The notes under the pieces were generated by a model. It made no database searches. It was not told where the DNA came from and saw only the letters and a list, made by a program, of their open reading frames with translations. Of a stretch of 64,000 nucleotides of DNA, positions 24,654 through 36,004 are shown piece after piece. The stretch comes from Mytilus edulis (lineage: Eukaryota; Mollusca; Bivalvia; Mytilida; Mytilidae). The translations under genes were made by a program, and so were the position numbers. The stretch lies in contig NC_092351.1 in assembly GCF_963676685.1 (NCBI RefSeq), positions 43,328,733-43,392,732 of the forward strand, given 5' to 3'. Within the stretch, counting starts at the first letter, position 1. Each line of letters starts with the position of its first letter.

Positions 24654-24851
24654 CTACAAAATATAATCGGAACTGGTTAGATATGAAATGAAGTCACAAG
24701 ACACATGCGAAAAGTCGCTGCTTGAAAAGGCAGAGTTGCCCTTCGTACAACTTAAACACGTAGTCCCACAATGGCTCAATGATCTACAGCATAATACAAA
24801 TATCATAAAGTTCACTATTAAAGAAATAACATAAATAAAACTTTTAGCCAT
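24654..24851 (-). CDS. short putative secreted or membrane peptide, array copy 1
   Basis: A 65-codon frame with a charged MAKS start, a hydrophobic stretch at about residues 5-22 (YVISLIVNFMIFVL) resembling a signal peptide or signal anchor, then a tail with four cysteines in the pattern HC-x3-C-x2-C-x14-SC. I do not recognise a family. A donor-like ag|gtaagc lies just upstream of the start on the same strand. Copies 2 and 3 keep the frame, whereas copy 4 is frameshifted. Most differences between copies 1 and 2 change an amino acid, so either the frame is neutral or the peptide diversifies. The sequence alone does not decide. Confidence 0.3.
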   Translation of the reverse strand: MAKSFIYVISLIVNFMIFVLCCRSLSHCGTTCLSCTKGNSAFSSSDFSHVSCDFISYLTSSDYIL

Positions 24852-25494
24852 TATAGATTTTTATATGTAAAAAAAAACATACTGCAAAAATAGCTTACCT
24901 ACATAAAAAATTACAAGAACTATATTCATAGACAATCCACTACGAGCGACCAAACAGGTCATTCTTAATCATCAGATCATTTCGTCTTTTTCTATTTAGT
25001 TCTTTGAGTCTCTCTTTTGCATTTTTTTTCTCTCTGTTATTTACGCATGACATAACACCTTAACTTCACGTTTTAATATATATACGTGTGTATTGTCATG
25101 ATTGTGCATCGATATGAAATATGGGATAAACATCAATGAGACAGCAACCTAGCAACATAAATAACCAAAAGATATGTGTTTGGTTTGAAAGGAAGCCAGA
25201 TATATGCGAGTTTTGTTTCACTCAACGAGATAGCATCTCAACGACAATAATGTATTTAAACGAACTATGCACTCGGCTACTGTTTTTTTTTTTGAAAATC
25301 TCTTTTTTAAACCTCTTGCGATATTCAATTTGAGAGATACAAAACAAAACTATCTATCAAACGAAAACTAGATCAAGAGAAAAAGAAGCTTCTTTCATTG
25401 ATACAATTTATTGCTTCACTGCTTATTTCAGAGTTCGAAGCTTGGTCCGACTTCAAAACTATGTTTGACAATTTTCCAGTCGAATGTCAGTAGT

Positions 25495-25610
25495 TTTCTC
25501 CTGGGGCACCTGCTTTCCTCGTCATTATATAGCTGGTCGCCATGAAATAGCAAATGATAATAAAAGTGGCGTTAAAGACCAATAATGAATTAATCAATCA
25601 TTGTATATAT
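25495..25610 (+). repeat. SINE 3' end inside array unit 1
   Basis: Text 'ctggtcgccatgaaatagca' followed by 'agtggcgttaaagacca' and an 'aatcaatcat' tail, typical of bivalve SINE ends. Confidence 0.5.
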
Positions 25611-26375
25611 CAGACGTTTCACATGCAGATCTTATGCTAATGGAACAAGAATATATGCATTTAAAACTGAATTTGACAATAGGAATTTTCCAGCATCGTA
25701 TAATGATGAATCCCGATATGACTGTAATATGTGCCACTGGACATGAATCTTAATCTTTGTGACATTGTACTTCCTAGAAGAATGGGAGAAAGTTAAAGCA
25801 ACTTAGCTGTCATATTTTATCAACCATTCTAGAGGAGAGCTAAGTATTTAGAAAATACCTTAGGATTGCAAGGACCAAGCAACAACGAATGGCCCTATTT
25901 TTAAAGGTTGATGTGTTCATCATTTTACATATGTGGCAACCTTTTGTAAAAGTCTTGTACTAAGTTAAATTTATGTTGTATTTAAGTTCCGTTACCAACT
26001 CAAAGTCGACACCTTATAATGTAGAATATCTTTCTTTAATAGAAAAGGGTTTTTTATATTTTTGACGATTGCAAATTTTCCGAGAATGAAGCGAGCAGTC
26101 CCTATTTAAATGCAGCATTCACTATCTTAATAGACATGTCTTTGACAAGCAATACTGTGAACCACTGACATGTCTTTAAAGATCCAATGTGCATAAATGT
26201 CAAAAAAGGGGGTACAGAGTATTGTCCCCGCTAAATTGAAGTGTGCATGTTTCAGCTCTGGGGTTCCCAGTGAAGACATTTCGTTTTCAGTTAAAACATT
26301 TAAGGTACACAGTCTGTAGAATGAAACAAAAGTTGAAAAGATGATGCTCGTCTTGGCGTATACTCAAAAATTTAT

Positions 26376-26564
26376 TTATTCGGAACTGGTTACATATGAA
26401 ATAAAGTCACAAGACACATGCGAAAAGTCGCCGCTTGAATAGGCAGAGTTGCCCTTCGTACAACTTTCACATGTAGTCCCACAATGGCTCAATGATCTAA
26501 AGCATAATACAAATATCATAAAGTTCACTATTAAAGAAATAACACGAATAATACTTTTAGCCAT
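26376..26564 (-). CDS. short putative secreted or membrane peptide, array copy 2
   Basis: A 62-codon frame equivalent to copy 1. The hydrophobic stretch and all four tail cysteines are kept. Substitutions relative to copy 1 include F/I and Y/R near the start, C/F at residue 22, L/E between the second and third tail cysteines, and F/Y and S/G further on. The stop overlaps an AATAAA. Confidence 0.3.
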   Translation of the reverse strand: MAKSIIRVISLIVNFMIFVLCFRSLSHCGTTCESCTKGNSAYSSGDFSHVSCDFISYVTSSE

Positions 26565-27204
26565 TGTAGATTTCTATGTGTAAAAACAACCACAGCAAAA
26601 ATAGCTTACCTACATAAAAAATGACAGGAACTATATTCATAGACAACCGATTACAAGCGGCCAAACAGGCCATTCTTAAACATCAGATAATTTCGTCTTT
26701 TTTTATTGAGTTCTTTGAGTCTCTCGTTTGCTTTTTTTCTCTGGCTTATAATTTACGCATGACATAACACCTTAACTTCATGTTTTATATATATATTATA
26801 TATACGTGTGTCTTGTGCATTGATAAGCAACATGGGGTAAACGTCAAGGAAACAGCAATCTAGCAACATACATACCAAAAGATATGTGTTTGGTTTGAAT
26901 GTAATCCAGATATATGCCGAGTTTTTTTTTCACAAAACGAGATAGCATCCCAACGACAAAAATGTATGAAAACGAAATATGCACTCGGCTACTGTCCTTT
27001 TTTTTCTTACACTCTTTTTAAAAAATCTTGCTATATTCAATTTGAGAGATAAAAAAACAAAACTATATATCAAACGAAAACTGGATCAAGTTAGAAAAAA
27101 ACTTCTTTCATTACAAATTATTGCTTCATTGCTTATTTCAGAGTTCGAAGCTTGGTCCGACTCCAAAACTATGTTTGACAATTTTCCAGCCGAATGTCAG
27201 TAGT

Positions 27205-27320
27205 TTTCTCCTGGTGCACCAGCTTTCTTCACCATTATATAGCTGGTCGCCATGAAATAGCAAATAATAATTAAAGTGGCGTAAAAGACCAATAATGAAT
27301 AAATCAATCAATGTATATAT
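27205..27320 (+). repeat. SINE 3' end inside array unit 2
   Basis: Same tail as at 25495-25610, 'ctggtcgccatgaaatagca' followed by 'aagtggcgtaaaagacca'. Confidence 0.5.
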
Positions 27321-27706
27321 CAGACGTTTCACACACACACATCTTATCCTTTATTGAACAAGAATCTATGCATTTGGAATTGGATTTGACAATAGGAATT
27401 TTCCAGCATCGTGTAATGATGAATCTCGATATGACTGTAATATGTGCCACTGGACATGAATCTTAATCTTTGTGACATCGTATTACCTAGAAGAATGGGA
27501 GATAATTAAACAATTTAGCTTTCAACTTTTATCTACCATTGAAGAGAAAAGCTCAGTATTTAGAAAATACCATAGAATTACAAGGACCAAGCAACATAGA
27601 AGGGACCTATTTTTGAAGGTTGATGTGTCCATCATATTACATATGTGGCAACCTTTTGTAAAAGTCTTGTACTCAATTAAACATTTGTTATTATTTAAGT
27701 TCCACT

Positions 27707-28455
27707 AGAACACACCCGTGATATCACGGGTCCGTGACTGAATTAAAGTATATAACTATGCGCAAGCCTTATTTTAGTATTAGTATTGTCATCTGATAAA
27801 GTCATGCCGATTATAAGATACACAGTTTTTCTCTGCTTTCAAGTCTTTCTGTTTGAACCCGTCGAACTGAAACAATGATATTAATTATTTGGAAAACAAA
27901 AGGTCCTGGAATGGAGTATTTTTTAATCAACAGCATTGTCCTATATAAGTTATAAATAAAGTTGAATTCTTTGCTTCGCTGTTTTACGTCATGCCCACTA
28001 ACAAATTGAAAACTGTACCTATACGCCTTATTTTTAGTCCAGATTTTTAGTATTCGTATTGTTATCTTAGAAAGTGTTACTGATTAAAATACTACAATAG
28101 GTAACAATTTGACAATTTAGTAGTGTCAACCCTGTGGTTATGACCCGTGTATATAGCATATTAATCCTGAATACAACGTTTGGTGGTGCGCCTGTCAGAT
28201 GCGGAACGTACAGATAAGGTAATAGGTAACAGGTAACTATACTATTGGTATCGGTAGCGGACTCGACCCGGAACTTCTTAATTATTGGCAATATTAATTA
28301 CGTGGAAAACAAAAGGGCCTGGAGTGGTGTAATTTTTAATCTACACCTTTGTACTATATTAGTTATATATAAAGTTGAATTCTGTGATTCGTCGTTTTTA
28401 CGTGATGACGGCTAACAAATTGGACCTCGTAATTTTAGTATTATAGATTGATAAC
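27707..28455. repeat. extra segment interrupting array unit 2, internally duplicated
   Basis: It breaks the unit between 'tatttaagttcc' and 'gtcgacacctt', which are close together in units 1 and 3. It starts near a 16-bp perfect palindrome, cccgtgatatcacggg (27717-27732). It contains two diverged copies of a block with 'ggaaaacaaaagg' (27890 and 28302) and 'aaagttgaattct' (27958 and 28370). No gene is supported; the minus frame 28067-28291 has no recognisable family. Confidence 0.55.
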
Positions 28456-28829
28456 TTACAGTCGACACCTTATAATCTAGAATATCTTTTTTGAATAGAA
28501 AAGGGTGTTTTAGATTTTTGACGATTGCAAAATTTCCGAGAAAAAATCAAGCAGTCCCTATTCGAATGCAGCATTCACTATCTTAATAGACATGTCTTTG
28601 ACAAGCAATACTGTGAACCACTGACAGTGTCTTTAAAGATCCAATGTGGATAAATGTCAAAAAGGGGGTACAGAGTATTGTCCCCGCTAAACTGAAGTGT
28701 GCATGTTTCAGCTCTGTGGTTCCCAGTGAAGACATATTTTTTTAGTTAAAACATTTGAGGTACACAGTCTGAAGAATGAAACAAAAGTTGAGAGATGATG
28801 TAGGTCTTGGCGTAAACTCAAAAATTTAT

Positions 28830-29018
28830 TTAATCGAAACTGGTAAGATATGAAATGAAGTCACAAGACACATGCGAAAAGTCGCTGCTTGAAAAGGCAG
28901 AGTTGCCCTTCGTACAACTTAAACACGTAGTCCAACAATGGATCAATGATCTACAGCATAATAAAAATATCACAAAGTTCACAATTAAAGAAATAACATG
29001 AATACAACTTTTTGCCAT
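28830..29018 (-). CDS. short putative secreted or membrane peptide, array copy 3
   Basis: A 62-codon frame equivalent to copies 1 and 2, with the hydrophobic stretch and the same four tail cysteines. Differences include C at residue 5, S/I and G/W around the first tail Cys, and M/V and V/L in the hydrophobic stretch. Family unknown. Confidence 0.3.
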   Translation of the reverse strand: MAKSCIHVISLIVNFVIFLLCCRSLIHCWTTCLSCTKGNSAFSSSDFSHVSCDFISYLTSFD

Positions 29019-29664
29019 TATAGGTTTTATATGTAAAACAAAAACACAGCAAAAATAGCTTACCTACATACAAAATTATAGGAACTATATACATAGACAA
29101 CCGATTACGAGCGACCAAACAGGTCATTCTTAAACATCAGATCATTTCGTCTTTTTCTATTGAGTTCTTTGAGTCTCTCGTTTGCTTTTTTCTCTGGCTT
29201 ATAATTTACGCATGGCATAACACCATAATTTCATTTTTTTATATATATATATATTATATATACGTGTGTCTTGTGCATCAATATGCAATATGGGGTAAAC
29301 GTCAAGGAAACAGCAATCTAGCAACATAAATACCAAAAGATGTGTGTTTGGTTTGAATGGAAGCCAGATATATGCGAATTTTTTTCACTCAACGAGATAG
29401 CATCTCAACGACAAAAATGTATTAAAACGAACTATGCACTCGGCTGGTGTTCTTTTTTTTTTCTTACACTCTTTTTAAAACCTCTTGCTATATTCCATTT
29501 GAGAGATAAAAAAACAAAACTATATATCAAACGAAAACTGGATCAAGTCAGAAAGAAACTTCTTTCAGTAGTTCAAACTATTGCTTCATTGCTTATTTCA
29601 GAGTTCGAAGCTTGGTCCGACTCCAAAACTATGTTTGACAATTTTCCAGCCGAATGTCCGTAGT

Positions 29665-29785
29665 TTTCTCCTGGTGCACCAGCTTTCTTCGTCATTATAT
29701 AACTGGTCGCCATGAAATAGCACATAATAATAAAAGTGGCGTTTAAGACCAATATAATGAATTAATCAATCATTGTATATATCAC
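29665..29785 (+). repeat. SINE 3' end inside array unit 3
   Basis: Same tail as in units 1 and 2. In unit 4 the homology stops before this block. Confidence 0.5.
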
Positions 29786-30541
29786 ACGTTTCACACACAG
29801 ATCTTATCCTTATTGAAGCAGAATCTATGCATTTGAAATTGAATTTGACAATAGGAATTTTTCAGCATCGTATAATGATGAATCCCGATATGACTGTAAT
29901 ATGTGCCACTGGACATGAATCTTAATCTTTGTAATACCTAGAAGAATTGGGAGAAAGTTAAAACAACTTAGCTTTCAACTTTAATCAACCATTCTAGAGG
30001 AAAGCTAAGTATTTAAAAAATACCTTAGAAATGCAAGGACCAACCAACATAGAAGGGACCTATTTTTGAAGGTTGATGTGTCCATCATATTACATATGTG
30101 GCAACCTTTTGTAAAAGTCTTGTACTAAGTTAAATTTATGTTATATTTAAGTTCCGTTATCAACTCAAAGTCGACACCTTATAATGTAGAATATCTTTCT
30201 TTAATAGAAAAGGGTGTTTTATATTTTTGACGATTGCAAATTTTCCGAGAATGAATCGAGCAGTCCCTATTCAAATGCAGCATTCACTATCTTAATAGAC
30301 ATGTCTTTGACAAGCAATACTGTGAACCACTAACATGTCTTTAAAGATCCAATGTGCATGAATGTCAAAAAAGGGGGTACAGAGTATTGTCCCCGCTAAA
30401 CTGAAGTGTGCATGTTTCAGCTGTGGGGTTCCCAGTGAAGACATTTTTTTTTCCAGTTAAAACATTTAAGGTACACAGTCTGTAAAATGAAAAAAAAGTT
30501 GAAAAGATGATGCTCGTCTTGGCGTATACTCAAAACTTTAT

Positions 30542-30731
30542 TTATTCGGAACTGGTTTCATATGAAATAAAGTCACAAGACACATGCGAAAAGTCGCTGC
30601 TTGAATAGGCAGAGTTGCCCTTCGTACAACTTTGACATGTAGTCCCACAATGGCTCAATGATCTAAAGCATAATACAAATATCATAAAGTTCACTATTAA
30701 AAAAAATAACACGAATAATACTTTTAGCCAT
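30542..30731 (-). pseudogene. array copy 4 of the short peptide ORF, frameshifted
   Basis: The copy-2-type start codon lies at 30729-30731, but the run of A on the plus strand at about 30699-30706 has one extra base and a G-to-A change. This shifts the frame within the hydrophobic stretch. The downstream part, with all four cysteines, stays open only because an unrelated upstream frame runs into it. The copy is probably inactive. Confidence 0.4.
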
Positions 30732-31399
30732 TGTAGATTTGTATGTGTAAAAAAACACAGCAAAAATAGCTTACCTACATAAAAATTGACAGGAACTATA
30801 TTGATAGACAACCGATTACGAGCGACCAAACAGGTCATTCTTAAACATCAGATCATTTCGTCTTTTTCGATTTAGTTCTTGGAGTCTCTCTTTTGCTTTT
30901 TGTTCTCTGGCTTATTTACGCATGACATAACACCTCAACTTCATGTTTAAATATATACATTATTTACATGTGTATTGTGCATCAATATGAAATATGGGTT
31001 AAAAGTCAATGAGAAAGCAACCTAGCTACATAAATAACCAAAGATATGTGTTTGGTTTGAATGGAAGCCAGATATATGCGAGGTTTTTTTTCACTCAACG
31101 AGATAGCATCTCAACGACAAAAATTTATTTAAACGAACTATGCACTCGGCTACTGTTCTTTTTTTCTTAAACTCTTTTTAAAACCTCTTGCTATATTCCA
31201 TTTGAGAGATAAAAAACAAAACTATCTATCAAACGAAAACTGGATCAAGTCAGAAAGAAGCTTCTTTCAGTAGTTCAAATCATTGCTTCATTGCTTATTT
31301 CAGAATTCGAAGCTTGGTCCGACTCCAAAACTATGTTTGACAATTTTTCAGCCGAATGTCAGTGGTTTTCTCAGGATTATCTAGAAATGACAGAGAAAT

Positions 31400-31660
31400 G
31401 ATCTTGTTGAGATCAAGTTTAGTTGGAATTCAAATAAATTTACCGATCAGAACTTGATTATCTCGACCTTTGTTCGACCAATATCCGATCGTTTCTCGAT
31501 CATCACCATCTTGTTTGATCTTTGATCCAGATTAAGTCGACCAATTTCTGATCGCTTACCGATCATTACGACTACTATTGTTTGAATCCCAGATCAATTG
31601 GACCAAAACCCGATCTCTATTTGACCGAATTTGACCACTTTTCGACCTCTACTCAGTTAT
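31400..31660. repeat. degenerate tandem repeat, very rich in GATC
   Basis: About eleven GATC tetramers occur in roughly 220 bp. Units of about 65 bp are visible as 'cgaccaatatccgatcg', 'cgaccaatttctgatcg' and 'ggaccaaaacccgatct'. The segment follows the broken end of the tandem array. Confidence 0.5.
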
Positions 31661-31664
31661 ATAC

Positions 31665-34090
31665 AAGTTTCTAGGGGAAAAAATGTAGATCTAAAATCTC
31701 ATAACTTGCTTCTGAAAGAATGATTAAGATTGTCCTTGTTTTTTATGCCCTTGCTCAAATGTCGTTTGGCATATTAATTTGCCCCTCTCTGTCCATCCGT
31801 CTGTCTGTCGTCCGTCCAAGCAAGGATACATTGTTTGTCCAGCTATCTTCTACTACAGTTTTGTTAAGATATAGAAATAAGGCAATGTGGTATGTTTGCC
31901 ATTGAAACAACTATCCAACAAAGTTTAATTGAAGTGGATATACACATTATAGGCAACCGTAGTCCTCCAACAATAAGAAAATCCCATGTGATTAGAAGAG
32001 ATATTTGTACAATTTTCAGACATAAGACTTAGTAATATACCTCAACATAAGAACCACTCAACAAAACATTGAGAAATATTTTATTTAAATTTCATCGTCA
32101 TACTAATTAGCCGATGTTTTGTTATTTTCAGGTGTTATCATAAACTCAGCTGAAAAAAATGAATACAAATGGTTATAAATTGTGTTTTATTGTGACACGA
32201 ACAAAAATAGATATCAAGTAAGGCACTTTGTTAGTTCAAAGCAATAGTCATGTCTTGCGGTACAATTTAGCTCATTCATTATTTAACCCATTATCATCCA
32301 ATTGAGACCTTCTTATATATTAACCTTTATTTTATTCATTATTAAAAAGTTTGGTAGGTGTTCATGTCTGTTTTGCATAGTTTGTATGACATTGGCCTCA
32401 TTTTCATGGTTCGTTGGTAAACGAAAAGATTTCGTGAATCTAAATACCCGTTACTAAGATACAACAAGCAATGTGTCTGTCAACTGTGTTTAGTGTATTG
32501 AATGATAAGAATATGTACAGATTAACATTAATAGTGATCCGTTATGGTGTTAAAATGTGATTTCTGATATAAATTTTTTATCGTATGGACTTTCAAAATT
32601 GATTCCAGTCGTGGTCAGTAAGTTGAAATACATTTCCGCCAGTGTGTGCTCATTGAAAATTTCATTTATGATGTGTACTGACTTCAATAATCCGTGATGG
32701 ATTATTTGGCTTTGTATATATACATGTATATATACATACTTTATAGATTGCTGTTCGGTGTGAACCAAGGCTCCGTGTTGAAGGTCGTATCTTGACCTAT
32801 ACTGGTTTACTTTAATAAATTGTTACTTGGATGGGGAGTTGTATCATTGGCACTCATACCACATCTTCCTTTATCTATTTAGATCAAATACTTACCAGAG
32901 GACCTTATGGTTTCCGACGTAGAAGTCGTAATTACATCCTCCACAATAGTTTGCCCTTTATATATAGAATATTCCAATTAAAAATATTCATATGGCATTT
33001 AGGCCAAAATAAACTGTTCTACAATATATGGGGACATAACGATTCATGAAACGACCACACGGAAAAAAGTAAAACTGTATAATCTTTTGGATGTTTTTAT
33101 AATTAAACATGCATTGTTAAAGCACTGACATTTTTTTCCTATAAAATACCATTTCAAAAATTTTGAAGATACATGTATCTCTTTTAAAAAAGTAATTGTA
33201 ATAATTTCATTCGGTTTAAAAAAAAATCATGAAATATTTGTCACTGGACGTTAAACAAACAATATCCGTGTTTGATCATATAATATTTTCTGCAGAATTC
33301 AAATCCTTCGAATCATGACGTAGCACGTCATACAAATGTCTGCAAGTTAACTTCGATGATAATTAAGTCCCTGTATTTATAAACGGGGCTTTTGAGACAC
33401 TCTACTTCCCTGTAAAAAATCATTGTTTTAAATTTTAAAATAGGTCAGTCGGGCTAGTTATGCGGAAGAGGTTACCGTGGAATGAACATCTCATAAATAT
33501 TTGAAAACTCACGTGCACACAGCATCCGGATTTCCAGGACATGTTTTACCCAAACATGGACTTACGAAGCAGTTTACTAGGTTAGCACACAATGTGTCCT
33601 TAAGGAAAAACCCTTCTCCTAAAACAGCTGGAAAAAATATGTTACATTTATATATAATTTTTTTATATACAATTAACGTTAGATATGGTGTCTCATTTTA
33701 TTGAGTTGAGTGTAATCAATGTTTAGTTCCTTACCTAATGACGCTATAAAAAAGCAAAGCAACAAGTATCTCATTCTCTCCGATATATAACCAAGGAGCG
33801 GTTAAGTTTGTTATCTTTTTGTCCTAACCTAATTGTTGACTATCTTTCATGTCTTAATATTATCTAAGTTGTGTTGCGCAGTATGGCACCTTATAAACAA
33901 TCGTATTCATTGGAGTGCAAAATTTGCAAGAAATTCATTTTTAACGGTTTACTTATAACCGAAAAGCTATAAAATGATGTCTTCCCATTTTGTCTTTTCA
34001 CTCTATTTTTTACTTTGCAAACATCTGCATGAAAATTGTCAAATATAAGATCTCAAATACCAATCAATATACAATTTATTTTTATTATAA
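31665..34090. other. unassigned DNA with small repeat pieces
   Basis: Contains a (tctg/tccg)n tract at 31785-31820, a diverged SINE-like piece at 31875-31990, a short SINE-like tail at 32836-32880 and a SINE end 'tggacgttaaacaaacaat' at 33244-33262. No supported gene. Confidence 0.4.
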
Positions 34091-34141
34091 ATTCACTGGG
34101 GTAAATGTGATCTCCGTAACTGCAGTTACGTATATCCAAAG

Positions 34142-34273
34142 ATGGCGGACGATGATTCTGGTCAATATTTCTTTTGTCAAGTCTGCAATAATTACGTATT
34201 ATTCTTCGGTATTTCGTGTCTGATTAAAAGTATCACAAAGTTTGAAACTGAAATACAAATCTTCTTTTCATAG
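34142..34273 (+). CDS. conserved arm ORF (MADD...), B-left, extended
   Basis: Begins MADDDSGQYFFCQVC. It keeps C-x2-C and the third Cys but lacks the shared stop, so it runs to 43 codons and ends TAG. Same position in the arm as the other three copies. Confidence 0.3.
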   Translation: MADDDSGQYFFCQVCNNYVLFFGISCLIKSITKFETEIQIFFS

Positions 34274-35008
34274 TTCGACTGCTAAATGGAGAAATCGTCA
34301 TTTCAAAAAATCCCAAGGACATTGGTAACTGTATAGACTGATATCCGTAACTGTTATAAACGTTTAGAGAAGGATATTCATAACTGTTGATTTACTTTGT
34401 TTCTGCATCAGTGCATCAGTTGTTATCTTCGATTACATAGTTTTCTTCGGAAATAAAACTATCATAAATTCGAAAAAAAAAATCTGAAATTATTGCGATA
34501 AAAAAATATGCTCACAATGTTATATCAACATTAAAAAAATCCGCTGTCACTTTTTAGGGTCGTGAAAAGTAGTGTTTATGATCTTTATATTTATCATTTC
34601 ATGTACGTGATATTGTGCTATCTTGTCTTGTATTTGTATATTGTTAACCTACTCTATTTGACTGTTTGGACATTTTTTTGGGGTGTCAAGTATTCATACC
34701 GATATCGCCATTTTGTTACGGTGCTATGGTCATTGTGTACGCTTGCTTTCAAATTTAGCTTATGAACTTTGTTTTCAAAGTGTTTAATTGCCATTTTGTG
34801 TTTCTCTGTCGAAATAGTTTTAAATTTTGTTTTGCAGTGATTAAGGTTTTAAAATAATGTTGACTGTGATTCATTGAACCTCAAATATATTTTGACCTAA
34901 CATGTCTGTTTGCTTTGCTCAAAAATTGTTTTTAAGATAAAGGAATTATATGTGACTCTCAAAAAAGTGAGAGGCTTAGCTATCTATAAAGCTAGGTTTA
35001 ATTCATAT

Positions 35009-35705
35009 TAATTATACTTTACAGCCAATTCCATCGAGTGTGTAAACAAACTAAGGTAATATATTGATTGGGTAAGCTTGCTTGCTAGCTAAACCGTGAA
35101 GTCATTATAAGGTAAGGTATACAACCCTCCTTTCGAAGTAGCTTACTCCTACAGACAGATAAATTAGTTATCTATCGAACTAGTCTACTAGGCGGGTAGT
35201 TTACCTAACAATGACTTCACGGTTCTTAAGTAGACGAAACGCGCGTCTGGCGTACTAAATTATAATCCTGGTACCTTTGATAACTATTTACACCACTGGG
35301 TCGATGCCACTGCTGGTGGACGTTTCGTCCCCGAGGGTATCACCATCCTAGTAGTCAGCACTTCGGTGTTGACATGAATATCAATTAGGTGGTCATTTTT
35401 ATAAATTTCCTGTTTACAAAACTTTTTAATTTTTCTTTTCATCCAAGGAATAGATTACCTTAGCCGTATTTGGCACAACTTTTTGGATTTTTGGAATTTT
35501 GGATCCTCAATGCTCTTCAACTTCGTACTTGCTTGGCTTGATAAATATTTTGATATGAGCGTCAGTGATGAGTCTTATGTAGACGAAACGCGCGTCTGGC
35601 GTACTAAATTATAATCCTGGTACCTTTGATAACTATTCAGCTAGCAAACAAGCTAACCAAAGTTATTACATTTGCCTACACACTCAATGCAATCGGCTGT
35701 AATTA
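35009..35705. mobile_element. nested inverted-repeat element inside member B
   Basis: The left end carries 'gtgtgtaaacaaactaagg' and 'gcttgcttgctagct'. The right end carries the inverse near 35639-35705 ('agctagcaaacaagct'). An inner inverted pair, 'accgtgaagtcatt' (35091-35104) against 'aatgacttcacggt' (35210-35223), lies inside it. The 35229-35632 repeat was then inserted in this element. Confidence 0.5.
35229..35632 (+). repeat. bivalve repeat, 'gcgtctggcgtactaaatt' family, with terminal direct repeats
   Basis: Nearly identical segments of about 52 bp at 35229-35280 and 35580-35632 (both containing 'gcgcgtctggcgtactaaat' and 'cctggtacctttgataacta') flank a 300-bp middle with 'gctggtggacgtttcgtcc'. 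Inverse copy at 1610-1985. Confidence 0.65.
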
Positions 35706-35917
35706 ACCGGAGACATTTATTTCATTCCAAACATGATTGAATTCTGTAGAAACAAATTCAGTTACGGATACCAATATTTCCAGTTACGTATATCATTAAC
35801 AATTTATTCAACTCAGTTACCCATATATCATGATATTTTAAATGGCTGTTTTCTTCATTTTTCGGTTAAAATTTTGAATAAAACACTTAGTATTTCAGTT
35901 TCAAATTTAGTATAACG

Positions 35918-36004
35918 TCAAAATAGACACGACCTACCGAAGAATAATACATTATTATTACAAAATTGACATAAGAAAAATTGTCCAGAAACATCGTCCG
36001 CCAT
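35918..36004 (-). CDS. conserved 28-codon arm ORF (MADD...), B-right
   Basis: Reads inward from the right arm of member B. It begins MADDVSGQFFLCQFC, keeps C-x2-C and the third Cys, and stops after 28 codons as in both arms of A. Confidence 0.3.
   Translation of the reverse strand: MADDVSGQFFLCQFCNNNVLFFGRSCLF

Larger units (their letters stand above)
24380..31375. repeat. tandem array of about 1.71-kb units
   Basis: Four units are visible, counted by a repeated minus-strand ORF whose starts lie at 24851, 26564, 29018 and about 30731. Spacings are 1713, 2454 and 1713 bp, and the long spacing is explained by an extra segment at about 27707-28455. A fragment at 24394-24510 is an additional partial unit, and the last unit ends near 31370. 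Every unit carries, in order, the minus ORF, a 'gcttacctacat' block, a 'tgtgtttggtttgaa' block, a 'gagttcgaagcttggtccga' block, a SINE tail and a 'gacatgtctttgacaagcaa' block. The last unit stops before the SINE tail. Copies are only modestly diverged, implying fairly recent segmental duplication. Confidence 0.8.

Noticed and set aside
26979-29663. Plus-strand ORFs ending EFEAWSDSKTMFDNFPAEC in array units
   Set aside because: The frame is broken in unit 1 and upstream parts differ in phase. An acceptor-like TTTCAG precedes the last part, but no partner exon is visible.
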